A stretch of DNA of 15,632 nucleotides from Desulfobacula sp. GTDB lineage: Bacteria > Desulfobacterota > Desulfobacteria > Desulfobacterales > Desulfobacteraceae. The notes under the pieces were generated by a model. That model saw nothing but the letters and a program-made list of their open reading frames with translations, made no database searches and was not told the DNA's origin. The stretch's first letter is position 1. Every line of letters starts with the position of its first letter. Location: assembly GCA_027858355.1 (NCBI GenBank), contig JAQICW010000181.1:1-15632 (forward strand). The letters are read 5' to 3'. The position numbers were made by a program, and so were the translations under genes. Shown one piece after another: positions 6,403-12,824 of this stretch.

Positions 6403-7137
6403 ATGAAAAAAACTATCTTTTTAGTCATTTTACTTTGTTTGTTCTACCCGGTAATTGGATCTGCTACTACGGTTCAAGGTATAAGTGATGTTGTGGGATA
6501 TGCTGATATGGATGGCATGGAAGTCACTGTTGTATTTGGGGATGGAAATTCCGAAATTAAGACTTGGGGTACAGATATCTCTACAAGTACAAGCGGGGTG
6601 ACTGGTGATGACGATGACTGGTCATTAACTTTTACAGGTGATGACTCTTTTCCAGAGTTCTCTACAGACCAGTGGGCATTCCAATCCGACAATACAAACG
6701 GTATTGATTCAATCACGATTAATGCGTTGGCCGGAGATACTGTTTTTGATATTATCTGGGGCACTACCGATGCTGAGTGGTATACAGTAGGATCTTTCTT
6801 TGGTTATTGGACGTACAACCACACGAACCGTGATACCGATGATCCTGTCAATTATAAATACGACTACTTTGATACAGACTTCTTTGGACCCAGTGATACG
6901 TTAGAAGCATTATGGACATTTAGTGATCCTATTTCTGTTGATGGCGCAACCACCACACCTTCAGAGCAAGATGTTTATGGAACACTTACAATTGATTTTT
7001 TGACCACGGCCACAGATCCTGACTTTACGTTTACGCTTGATTCGGACCAGGTAGTGCCGGAGCCTGGAACCATCCTGCTTTTCGGGCTTGGTCTTTTAGG
7101 GTTTAGTGCTGTTTCAAGAAAAAAACATATGGCTTAA
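6403..7137 (+). CDS. PEP-CTERM sorting-domain surface protein
   Basis: This 244-aa secreted protein starts at ATG 6403 with an AAGGAG site (6388-6393), 19 nt after the precursor gene. An in-frame ATG at 6343 would overlap that gene and add residues ahead of the signal peptide, so I reject it. Residues 1-21 are a signal peptide (MKKTIFLVILLCLFYPVIGS). The mature part is acidic, rich in Thr, Asp and aromatic residues, with no recognised domain. The C-terminus is a textbook PEP-CTERM signal: VPEPGTI at 218-224, a hydrophobic helix LLFGLGLLGFSAVS, and a basic end RKKHMA. Exosortase enzymes recognise such tails and cut near the PEP motif, releasing or anchoring the protein at the surface. No exosortase gene is in the window. 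Its place as last gene before a terminator suggests co-transcription with the peptide-modification genes. Confidence 0.9.
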   Translation: MKKTIFLVILLCLFYPVIGSATTVQGISDVVGYADMDGMEVTVVFGDGNSEIKTWGTDISTSTSGVTGDDDDWSLTFTGDDSFPEFSTDQWAFQSDNTNGIDSITINALAGDTVFDIIWGTTDAEWYTVGSFFGYWTYNHTNRDTDDPVNYKYDYFDTDFFGPSDTLEALWTFSDPISVDGATTTPSEQDVYGTLTIDFLTTATDPDFTFTLDSDQVVPEPGTILLFGLGLLGFSAVSRKKHMA

Positions 7138-7166
7138 TATTTCAATATTCTGAATATATTCCTACA

Positions 7167-7200
7167 GACAGAGAGTTATCAATACTCTCTGTCTTTTTTT
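7167..7200 (+). terminator. Strong intrinsic terminator after the PEP-CTERM gene
   Basis: GACAGAGAGT (7167-7176) and ACTCTCTGTC (7184-7193) form a perfect 10-bp stem with a 7-nt loop, immediately followed by a run of eight T. It separates the peptide-modification operon from the ABC transporter gene. Confidence 0.93.
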
Positions 7201-7210
7201 TCTGTTTTTT

Positions 7211-7240
7211 TTTATCTGCGATTATCTGCGTATATCTGCG
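7211..7240. repeat. Three tandem 10-bp units ending ATCTGCG
   Basis: Three consecutive 10-mers (7211-7220, 7221-7230, 7231-7240) each end in ATCTGCG, with variable first three bases. Spacing of one unit per helical turn would put all copies on one DNA face, as for a protein-binding array. They lie between the terminator and the ABC transporter gene. Function unknown; similar CTGCG-rich strings are scattered in some environmental genomes, so it may be a generic repeat. Confidence 0.6.
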
Positions 7241-7296
7241 TCCCATTATTCTTTCTCGGAATAACCATTACCACTGTATTTTTTCCCCCTTTGATG

Positions 7297-7302
7297 TATA
7301 AT
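7297..7302 (+). promoter_or_regulatory. Perfect TATAAT -10 box close to the ABC transporter start
   Basis: TATAAT at 7297-7302 lies 8 nt before ATG 7311. No good -35 hexamer is visible at 16-18 nt (7273-7280 reads ACTGTATT). If used, transcription would begin at or within a few bases of the ATG, giving a leaderless message, which agrees with the lack of any Shine-Dalgarno there. Confidence 0.35.
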
Positions 7303-7310
7303 CCCGCCTG

Positions 7311-9134
7311 ATGAATATCAATTCCTTAAATACCAAGCTTAAAAATGCCCTGCGCATTGACCGGGCCATCAGGTTTGTATGGCAGGCATCCCCCTTATAT
7401 ACCCTGTTGTCCGGCATTGTGGTCATAATTGCGGGTTGCCTTCCCCTCTTGTCCTTGTACCTGATCAAGCTGATTATTGATGCGGTTACCCCATTGGCTT
7501 TCAATCCAGGGGATATTGCTTCGGGCCAGGGCATGTCCAGGGTGTTTTTCTACATTTGCCTGGCCTGCGGGGTGGGCCTGTTGACTGCATTTTTTTCTTT
7601 TTTGTCCGATTATCTTAAAAAGGCCCAGTCCCTTACTGTTACCGATCATATGTTTTCCGTACTCCATGCAAAATCCATGGATGCAGACCTGGCCTTTTAT
7701 GAATCCTCCCAATACCAGGACACCCTTCACAGGGCCCAGATGGAAGGCCCATACAGACCCACAAGCATTGTAAATGGACTGTTTTTGGCCGGCCAGAACG
7801 CAGTCTCTTTTGTGGCTGTATTCCTGCTGCTGACCTCCTTTGCCCCTTTTCTTTCCCTGGTCATCATCGGGGCAACTATTCCCGGCATCATTTTCCGCCT
7901 TAAATACTCTAAAAAAATATATTCCTGGCAGGAAAAAAGAACAGAAGATGAAAGAAAGTCCCATTATTATAATCATATACTGACCGGAGATGCCCATGCC
8001 AAGGAATTAAGGCTCTTCAATCTTGGGCCCTATTTCACTCACCTGTTCAAATCCATTCGCAAACTGCTCAAAGGCGAAAAACTCCTTCTAGAAAAAAAAC
8101 GGATTTTCGGAGATTTTATGGCCCAGTCAGCCATCACCATTGCCGCCTTTGGGACCTTTGCCTATATTGCATACCGCACGGTCCAGGGAAGCATCACCCT
8201 GGGGGATATGGTGATGTATTTCCAGGCATTTCAAAGGGGGGTGGGATATTTGAAGACCCTTTTGGAAAGCATGGCCCAGATGTATGAGGATAATCTTTTT
8301 CTCTCTAATTTCTATGATTTCTTAAACCTTGCGCCCCGGGTAAAAAGTCCTGAAACCCCCCTGGAAATTGCAGAACCCATTGTTAAGGGCATTGAATTTA
8401 AAGATGTGAACTTTTTTTACCAGAGCTGTGGTAAAAAGGTGTTAAATTGTGTAAATTTTTCCATAAAACCAGGAGAGATCGTTGCTCTGGTCGGAGAGAA
8501 TGGTTCTGGAAAATCCACTATTGTTAAACTTTTATCCAGACTTTATGATCCAGACTCAGGAAATATCACTTTGGATGGGACAGATATAAAAAATTTCAGG
8601 CTCAATGAGTTTCGCAAAAAAATTAGCATTGTATTCCAGGACCCGATTAAATACCATTTGTCAGTCAGGGAAAATATATTCTTAGGCAATGTGGATCAAA
8701 GGGATGAAATGGAAAAAATCAAGGGCGCTGCCGGGAAAGCCGGGATTGATAAAAAAATAATGACCTTTAAATCAGGGTACGATACCATCCTTGGCCGATG
8801 GTTCAAAGACGGTGAGGAACTGAGCATCGGGCAATGGCAGATGGTTGCCATTTCACGGGCTTTTTTCAAGGATGCAGCTTTTGTTGTTTTTGACGAGCCT
8901 TCCAGTGCCCTTGATCCTGAAACAGAGAAAAATATTTTTTCAAAATTAAAAACATTGATGCAGGGTCGTTCCGCTTTAATCATCAGCCACAGATACTCAA
9001 CCGTGAAAATGGCTGATAAAATTCTTGTTCTGGATAAGGGAAGCATCGTTGAGCAGGGTTCCCATGTAGAGCTTATGAAACAGGATGGAAAATATGCCAG
9101 GCTCTTCAGCACCCAGGCAAAAGCTTATCTTTGA
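7311..9134 (+). CDS. ABC-type exporter, fused membrane and ATPase domains
   Basis: This 607-aa half-transporter has an N-terminal six-helix membrane domain (about residues 30-330, for example LLSGIVVIIAGCLPLLSLYL) and a C-terminal ATPase. ATPase motifs are Walker A GENGSGKST (Lys401), Q-loop VFQDPIKYH, signature LSIGQ at 504-508 in place of LSGGQ, Walker B FVVFDEP (Asp528, Glu529) and H-loop ISHRYST (His560). GRWFKDGEELSIGQWQ just before the signature resembles exporters found beside RiPP clusters. There is no N-terminal C39 peptidase domain, so any leader removal must be done by another protease, such as the S24/S26-type enzyme upstream. The start is ATG 7311, without a Shine-Dalgarno. It is separated from the upstream operon by a strong terminator, so it may be separately expressed. 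Substrate is inferred from proximity; lipid or drug export remains possible. Confidence 0.9.
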   Translation: MNINSLNTKLKNALRIDRAIRFVWQASPLYTLLSGIVVIIAGCLPLLSLYLIKLIIDAVTPLAFNPGDIASGQGMSRVFFYICLACGVGLLTAFFSFLSDYLKKAQSLTVTDHMFSVLHAKSMDADLAFYESSQYQDTLHRAQMEGPYRPTSIVNGLFLAGQNAVSFVAVFLLLTSFAPFLSLVIIGATIPGIIFRLKYSKKIYSWQEKRTEDERKSHYYNHILTGDAHAKELRLFNLGPYFTHLFKSIRKLLKGEKLLLEKKRIFGDFMAQSAITIAAFGTFAYIAYRTVQGSITLGDMVMYFQAFQRGVGYLKTLLESMAQMYEDNLFLSNFYDFLNLAPRVKSPETPLEIAEPIVKGIEFKDVNFFYQSCGKKVLNCVNFSIKPGEIVALVGENGSGKSTIVKLLSRLYDPDSGNITLDGTDIKNFRLNEFRKKISIVFQDPIKYHLSVRENIFLGNVDQRDEMEKIKGAAGKAGIDKKIMTFKSGYDTILGRWFKDGEELSIGQWQMVAISRAFFKDAAFVVFDEPSSALDPETEKNIFSKLKTLMQGRSALIISHRYSTVKMADKILVLDKGSIVEQGSHVELMKQDGKYARLFSTQAKAYL

Positions 9135-9309
9135 GTTGTGACATTTTTTTGTCATGGAGTTGCCATTTTTTAAAAGCTCATTCGCAGTATGGCTGAACTG
9201 GCAAAATCAGATTTTTGGTTTAGAGTTGTAATTAATTTATAATTTGTGTATTTCTATAGGAAAATAAATCGTAACGAATAATAATCAAATTTTGCCCGAG
9301 GTATCCAAT

Positions 9310-9684
9310 TTGAAAAAAAGAAACTGCAAACGCTTTAATATCCCAGGAACCACACTCCACTATAAAGAAAAGCCATTTTTTTTTCTTGCAGGCAAATATT
9401 TAGAAGATTATTATCCTGTTCTAAATCTCAGCAAGGGTGGGGCAAAATTTTTATGTAATCACAGGCTTGCGCCTGGCAAGGGTATTACAATAAAATTAGA
9501 TATTCCCGGAAGCGACCAGGCTCCGGAGATTCTGGCTAATATAAAATGGATATCAAAAAATCCTGAGCAAAGCTATCGGTATCAGACCGGAATCAGCTTT
9601 AATTCCTATGGTGAAAGAAAAAATGAAAATTCCATGGGAATACTTTCTTTTTTAGAAGGGCTTGAGGCAGGAACAGATGAATAA
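9310..9684 (+). CDS. PilZ-domain c-di-GMP-binding protein
   Basis: A 124-aa single-domain protein. I choose TTG 9310 because GAGG (9298-9301) is 8 nt upstream. An in-frame TTG at 9292 would extend it by six residues. It carries both halves of the PilZ ligand motif: RxxxR as R-NCK-R (Arg4-Arg8) and (D/N)xSxxG as NLSKGG (Asn39 to Gly44). These bind cyclic di-GMP in characterised members. The rest fits a small beta-barrel (LDIPGSDQAPEILANIKWIS and YRYQTGISFNSYG). No partner domain is attached, so it probably acts by contacting another protein. It sits between the ABC exporter and exopolysaccharide genes, suggesting c-di-GMP control of polysaccharide export, though this is inference from location. 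No clear promoter or terminator was found on either side. Confidence 0.82.
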   Translation: MKKRNCKRFNIPGTTLHYKEKPFFFLAGKYLEDYYPVLNLSKGGAKFLCNHRLAPGKGITIKLDIPGSDQAPEILANIKWISKNPEQSYRYQTGISFNSYGERKNENSMGILSFLEGLEAGTDE

Positions 9685-9795
9685 TATAACATTAATTTAC
9701 CGAAAAGTAGGATATAAATGTTGTATTATGGTGTAAAAAATTCCTATTTTTATTGTTTCTTAATTAAAAGCCTCTGATTTTCAGGGTTTTCAACG

Positions 9796-9811
9796 TGGCA
9801 TGCCTATTGCT
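9796..9811 (+). promoter_or_regulatory. Sigma-54 (-24/-12) promoter
   Basis: TGGCATGCCTATTGCT matches the RpoN consensus TGGCACG-N4-TTGCW with one mismatch. The invariant GG (9797-9798) and GC (9809-9810) are exactly 10 nt apart. Transcription would start near 9821, about 65 nt before ATG 9886. An enhancer-binding activator is therefore expected; PEP-CTERM/exopolysaccharide organisms are known to use a PrsK/PrsR-type pair, not seen here. Confidence 0.75.
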
Positions 9812-9816
9812 TTAAT

Positions 9817-9844
9817 ACTAAAACAATTGTACTAAAACAATTGT
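9817..9844. repeat. Tandem 14-bp repeat with ACAATTGT palindromes at the predicted start site
   Basis: ACTAAAACAATTGT occurs twice head to tail (9817-9830, 9831-9844). Each copy ends in the palindrome ACAATTGT. The repeat overlaps the predicted sigma-54 start site and initial transcribed region. It may be an operator or a chance slippage duplication. Confidence 0.8.
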
Positions 9845-9885
9845 ATTTTTATAAGAATACATGATGAACATTAAGGAGAATAAAT

Positions 9886-10473
9886 ATGAAAAATCTAATT
9901 GCTGTAATAATTATTTCCATTGGACTGGTGGTTTTTGTCTCACCTGGTTTTGCCCAGGACAAAAAAACACCAAAATGGGATTTAGCATTTGTTCATGACC
10001 TGGAAAAAATACGGTCTCAAAAGAAAACAGGCGGTCTTGGATATACCCTCAGTGAAGAAGAGGCCCTGGATGAAGCTATTAAAAAAGCCATGGATCAAAA
10101 AGCCCCGCCCTGCGAAGCCATGAAACTGGCTGTTGATCTTAATTTTAATCCCTACAATGTTATTACCGGGATTTTCAGTTCCGGGGCAGAAATTGATCTG
10201 AACCAGCTTTGCATGTGCGCCACTGAAGCCGGTATATCCAAGAGCCTTATGGCACAGGCAACCAACGCTGCTGTGAATGAGAATATGCTGACCCGGGATG
10301 AAATCGCCCAGGCCCAATGTCTCAGGGAAGGCCTTGGCTATACACCTGAAGACGTTGCTCTCAGGGAAGGTCTTGGTTTTACACCTGAAGAAGTTGCGAT
10401 AGACACGACACCCATGGACACACCGGTGAAACAAGACTTCTACTCATCTTTTTCCCCGGGCGCAGCAGGATAA
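9886..10473 (+). CDS. Secreted Cys-containing repeat protein of unknown function
   Basis: This 195-aa protein starts at ATG 9886 behind AAGGAG (9873-9878). Residues 1-23 form a Sec signal peptide (cut after GFA, before QDKKTPK), so it should be periplasmic or exported. The mature part is mostly helical, with cysteines in APPCEAMK, LNQLCMCATEAG and AQAQCLREG that could form disulfides or bind a ligand. LREGLGYTPEDVA and LREGLGFTPEEVA are a 13-residue tandem repeat near the C-terminus, and a third, looser copy (GGLGYTLSEEEAL) lies near residue 50. I do not recognise a family. It has its own sigma-54 promoter and terminator, and lies directly ahead of the exopolysaccharide export operon, so a role in polysaccharide or surface assembly is plausible but unproven. 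Confidence 0.8.
   Translation: MKNLIAVIIISIGLVVFVSPGFAQDKKTPKWDLAFVHDLEKIRSQKKTGGLGYTLSEEEALDEAIKKAMDQKAPPCEAMKLAVDLNFNPYNVITGIFSSGAEIDLNQLCMCATEAGISKSLMAQATNAAVNENMLTRDEIAQAQCLREGLGYTPEDVALREGLGFTPEEVAIDTTPMDTPVKQDFYSSFSPGAAG
10321..10398 (+). repeat. Two tandem 39-bp coding repeats
   Basis: Bases 10321-10359 and 10360-10398 are near-identical 39-mers beginning CTCAGGGAAGG, in frame with the secreted protein, giving 13-residue units LREGLGYTPEDVA and LREGLGFTPEEVA. High DNA similarity points to a recent duplication that could vary in copy number between strains. Confidence 0.9.
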
Positions 10474-10510
10474 GAATCACACAGTTATTCGCAAAGAAAA
10501 TTACTTGAGT

Positions 10511-10549
10511 AAAAAAGTCCTGTATGCTGTTAATACAGGGCTTTTTTTT
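10511..10549 (+). terminator. Intrinsic terminator after the secreted repeat protein
   Basis: CCTGTAT (10519-10525) pairs with ATACAGG (10533-10539) around a 7-nt loop. The stem extends outward through AGT/GCT (one G-U pair), and the A-rich left flank can pair with the T run at 10542-10549. It ends transcription from the sigma-54 promoter before the export operon. Confidence 0.9.
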
Positions 10550-10550
10550 G

Positions 10551-10580
10551 TTGACAAAACTCTGAAATTGAGCTTATGTT
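10551..10580 (+). promoter_or_regulatory. Candidate sigma-70-type promoter for the export operon
   Basis: TTGACA (10551-10556) is a perfect -35 hexamer starting right after the terminator T run. TATGTT (10575-10580, 18-nt spacer) is a moderate -10. About 100 nt of AT-rich leader with repeated TACTTTTG strings (10604-10635) precedes the first gene. Confidence 0.5.
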
Positions 10581-10685
10581 AGCTATTCTTATGATTTATA
10601 ATAGTACTTTTGTACTTTTGTATACACTTCTTTTGTATATAATTAAATAAAGCAGCATTCATGAGTTACAAGGGGGAAATATAAA

Positions 10686-12020
10686 ATGAAGTATAAAATG
10701 TATTTTAGATATGTTGTTTTTATCTGGTTTTCTATTTTTTTCTCCCTCTGTTATGCATATGCAGCAGAAACTCCTCCTATTGGCCAGTCAAAGGAAGCTT
10801 CTTCCATACCCATGGGCCAGTCAAAGGGAAAGCCGGTTTCTGAGGAAACAGGCATAGGCGCTGATATATTTGGAAAAAAAGGGGGGATTTTTCATCCATT
10901 CCTGATTGTGGAAGAAAAATGGACTGATAATCTTTTTATTACAGAATCCAATAAAAAGAATGATTTTATCACAACCATCGCACCGGGTATCTGGCTTGCA
11001 ATTCCCGGTAATCGGGAAAAACTTTTGTCCATTGATACCAATACCACATCAGCAGGAGGCCTCCAATTGAGCCGGGTAAAGCCTGAGGCAACCAGACGCT
11101 ACCAGGCATATGCCTTATATTCTCCGGAAATAGTTCTTTACGCCAACCATTCGAACCGTGATCACTGGAACCATAACGCGGAAGCATTATTTCAATACAA
11201 TCTGAATATGGGGCTGTCCTTTGATATTATTGATGTTTTCAATGACAGGGAGGAAATTAGCGGAGATGGTTTCACAGACACCCTGTACAGGTACCAGGAT
11301 AATCTGCTGGATTTTATTTCCACCTATGAACCTTCGGAAAAGCTTAAAGTAAGATTTGATTATTCAAATTATATTCTGGATTATGATGAAAGCATAAATG
11401 ATTACAGAAACAGAATGGATAATTCCTTTGCCTTGTATGCTTTTTATAAATTCTGGCCCAAAACATCATTATTTGCCCAATACTCATTTGCAGACATTGA
11501 ATTTGATACGGAAAGTATAAATGACAGCATTGAAAACAGATATTATGCCGGTATTAACTGGGAAATCACAGCCAAAACCCGGGGGAGTTTTAAACTGGGA
11601 TATATGGACAAGGATTTTAATGATTCAAGTGTTTCAGACCAGGATGGATTTTCCTTTGAACTTCAGACCCAGCATAACCTGACCCCAAAAAGAGCATTGC
11701 AGGTCAATGCATTTCAAAAATTCCAGGAATCAGATACAGCAGGTGCTACAAGTTTTATTGCCAGTGGAATAAATGTGGGTGTCAGGCAGAAATTCACAGA
11801 GAAATGGTCAGCAACCCTTGTTGCCTCTTTTGAAATCGATGACTACAACGGGATTGACAGGAAAGATAATTATTTCACCATTGGCCCGGCTGTTCGGTAT
11901 GAGCCAAAGAAATGGCTGATTTTTGATCTTGCCTATTATTATAACCTGAATGATTCCGATATTTCCTTCTATGATTACACCAGTAATGAAGTTATACTGA
12001 GAGCAACTATTTCCATGTAA
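10686..12020 (+). CDS. Outer-membrane beta-barrel protein of exopolysaccharide export (BBP2/EpsL-like)
   Basis: This 444-aa protein starts at ATG 10686 behind AGGGGG (10671-10676). A signal peptide ends near YAYAA (residue about 28). A short low-complexity linker follows with two GQSK repeats (PIGQSKEASS, PMGQSKGKPV). The remainder, from HPFLIVEEKWTDNLFIT to the final YTSNEVILRATISM, alternates amphipathic strands with aromatic girdles and short Asp/Asn-rich turns, as in outer-membrane barrels. The last residues fit a barrel end motif. It resembles the putative beta-barrel porin 2 group often encoded in exopolysaccharide loci. The next gene is a short Wza-like protein lacking the outer-membrane helix, and such short proteins are known to use a separate barrel as the outer-membrane channel. 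Barrel assignment is strong; the channel role is inferred from context. Confidence 0.85.
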   Translation: MKYKMYFRYVVFIWFSIFFSLCYAYAAETPPIGQSKEASSIPMGQSKGKPVSEETGIGADIFGKKGGIFHPFLIVEEKWTDNLFITESNKKNDFITTIAPGIWLAIPGNREKLLSIDTNTTSAGGLQLSRVKPEATRRYQAYALYSPEIVLYANHSNRDHWNHNAEALFQYNLNMGLSFDIIDVFNDREEISGDGFTDTLYRYQDNLLDFISTYEPSEKLKVRFDYSNYILDYDESINDYRNRMDNSFALYAFYKFWPKTSLFAQYSFADIEFDTESINDSIENRYYAGINWEITAKTRGSFKLGYMDKDFNDSSVSDQDGFSFELQTQHNLTPKRALQVNAFQKFQESDTAGATSFIASGINVGVRQKFTEKWSATLVASFEIDDYNGIDRKDNYFTIGPAVRYEPKKWLIFDLAYYYNLNDSDISFYDYTSNEVILRATISM

Positions 12021-12030
12021 ACGGATAAAA

Positions 12031-12822
12031 ATGAAATTTATATCAAAATTACTTGTGCTGGGATTTGTATTTTTTCTGCCTGTTATTGGTCATGCCCTGG
12101 ATTATACAGTGGGGGAGGGTGATGTCCTTGATATCAATGTCTATGAAAATGAAGATTTAGGAACCACTGTACGGGTCACCTCCAACGATACCATACGAGT
12201 TCCCTTGATCGGAGAAATCAGCGTAAAAGACATGACGGTTTCCCAGGTTTCAAGCAGGATTGAAAACCTTCTGGCTGACGGATACCTTGTGAGCCCCCAG
12301 GTGGATGTGTTTATCAAGGAACATAGAAGCAAGCAGGCCATTATCCTGGGGCAGATAAGAAATCCGGGGCAGTATGAGGTGAGGGGAGAAGTTACATTTC
12401 TGGAATTCATTTCCAAGGCAGGTGGACTGACACCTGATGCCGGTAGCCGTGCCACCATAAAACGAAGTAATGAATCTGATAAAAACAAGGATACCATTGT
12501 CATTGATCTGGAAAAGTTGATAAAACAAGGAGACATATCTTTAAATGTTCCCATCCAGGATAATGACAGTATCTATATAGCAAAGGCAAAAACATATTAT
12601 GTCTCAGGTGAAGTAAAAAAGCCGGATTCCTATAAGTATGAAGCCGATGTAACGGTTATCAAGGCCATAACAAAGGCTGGTGGATTTTCCAAGATTGCTG
12701 CAAAGGAAAAAGTCAAAATTATCAGGACCGTGGATGGACAAAAGCTAATTTTTGAAAAAGTGAACATGGATGCTCAGGTTCTGCCCGATGATGTCATTGT
12801 TGTTCCTGAAAGCCTGTGGTAA
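12031..12822 (+). CDS. Wza-like polysaccharide export protein (OPX, Poly_export + SLBB)
   Basis: This 263-aa periplasmic protein begins 10 nt after the barrel gene. A signal peptide (residues 1-22, ending IGHA) precedes the Poly_export domain DYTVGEGDVLDINVYENEDL. Two SLBB-type domains follow, starting near AIILGQIRNPGQYEV (about 108) and YYVSGEVKKPDSYKY (about 190). Wza of E. coli is a lipoprotein with a C-terminal amphipathic helix that pierces the outer membrane. This protein has no lipobox Cys and is about 110 residues shorter, ending DVIVVPESLW, so it cannot make that helical pore alone. It most likely forms a periplasmic ring joining the inner-membrane Wzz/kinase to the preceding barrel. 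ATG 12031 is preceded by only a weak GGA (12021-12023). Family certain. Confidence 0.92.
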   Translation: MKFISKLLVLGFVFFLPVIGHALDYTVGEGDVLDINVYENEDLGTTVRVTSNDTIRVPLIGEISVKDMTVSQVSSRIENLLADGYLVSPQVDVFIKEHRSKQAIILGQIRNPGQYEVRGEVTFLEFISKAGGLTPDAGSRATIKRSNESDKNKDTIVIDLEKLIKQGDISLNVPIQDNDSIYIAKAKTYYVSGEVKKPDSYKYEADVTVIKAITKAGGFSKIAAKEKVKIIRTVDGQKLIFEKVNMDAQVLPDDVIVVPESLW

Positions 12823-12824
12823 TT

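Noticed and set aside
7395..7997. 200-codon open frame on the minus strand inside the ABC exporter gene
   Set aside because: Antisense shadow of a clear coding gene; its translation is low-complexity with no recognisable motif or ribosome site.
9139..9154. TGACA...TGTCA hairpin after the ABC exporter as a terminator
   Set aside because: Only a 5-bp stem with an all-T loop and no T run directly after it; too weak to call.
10490..10690. c-di-GMP riboswitch in the leader of the export operon
   Set aside because: Searched by eye for the conserved GEMM motifs; none seen, only AT-rich sequence with TACTTTTG repeats.
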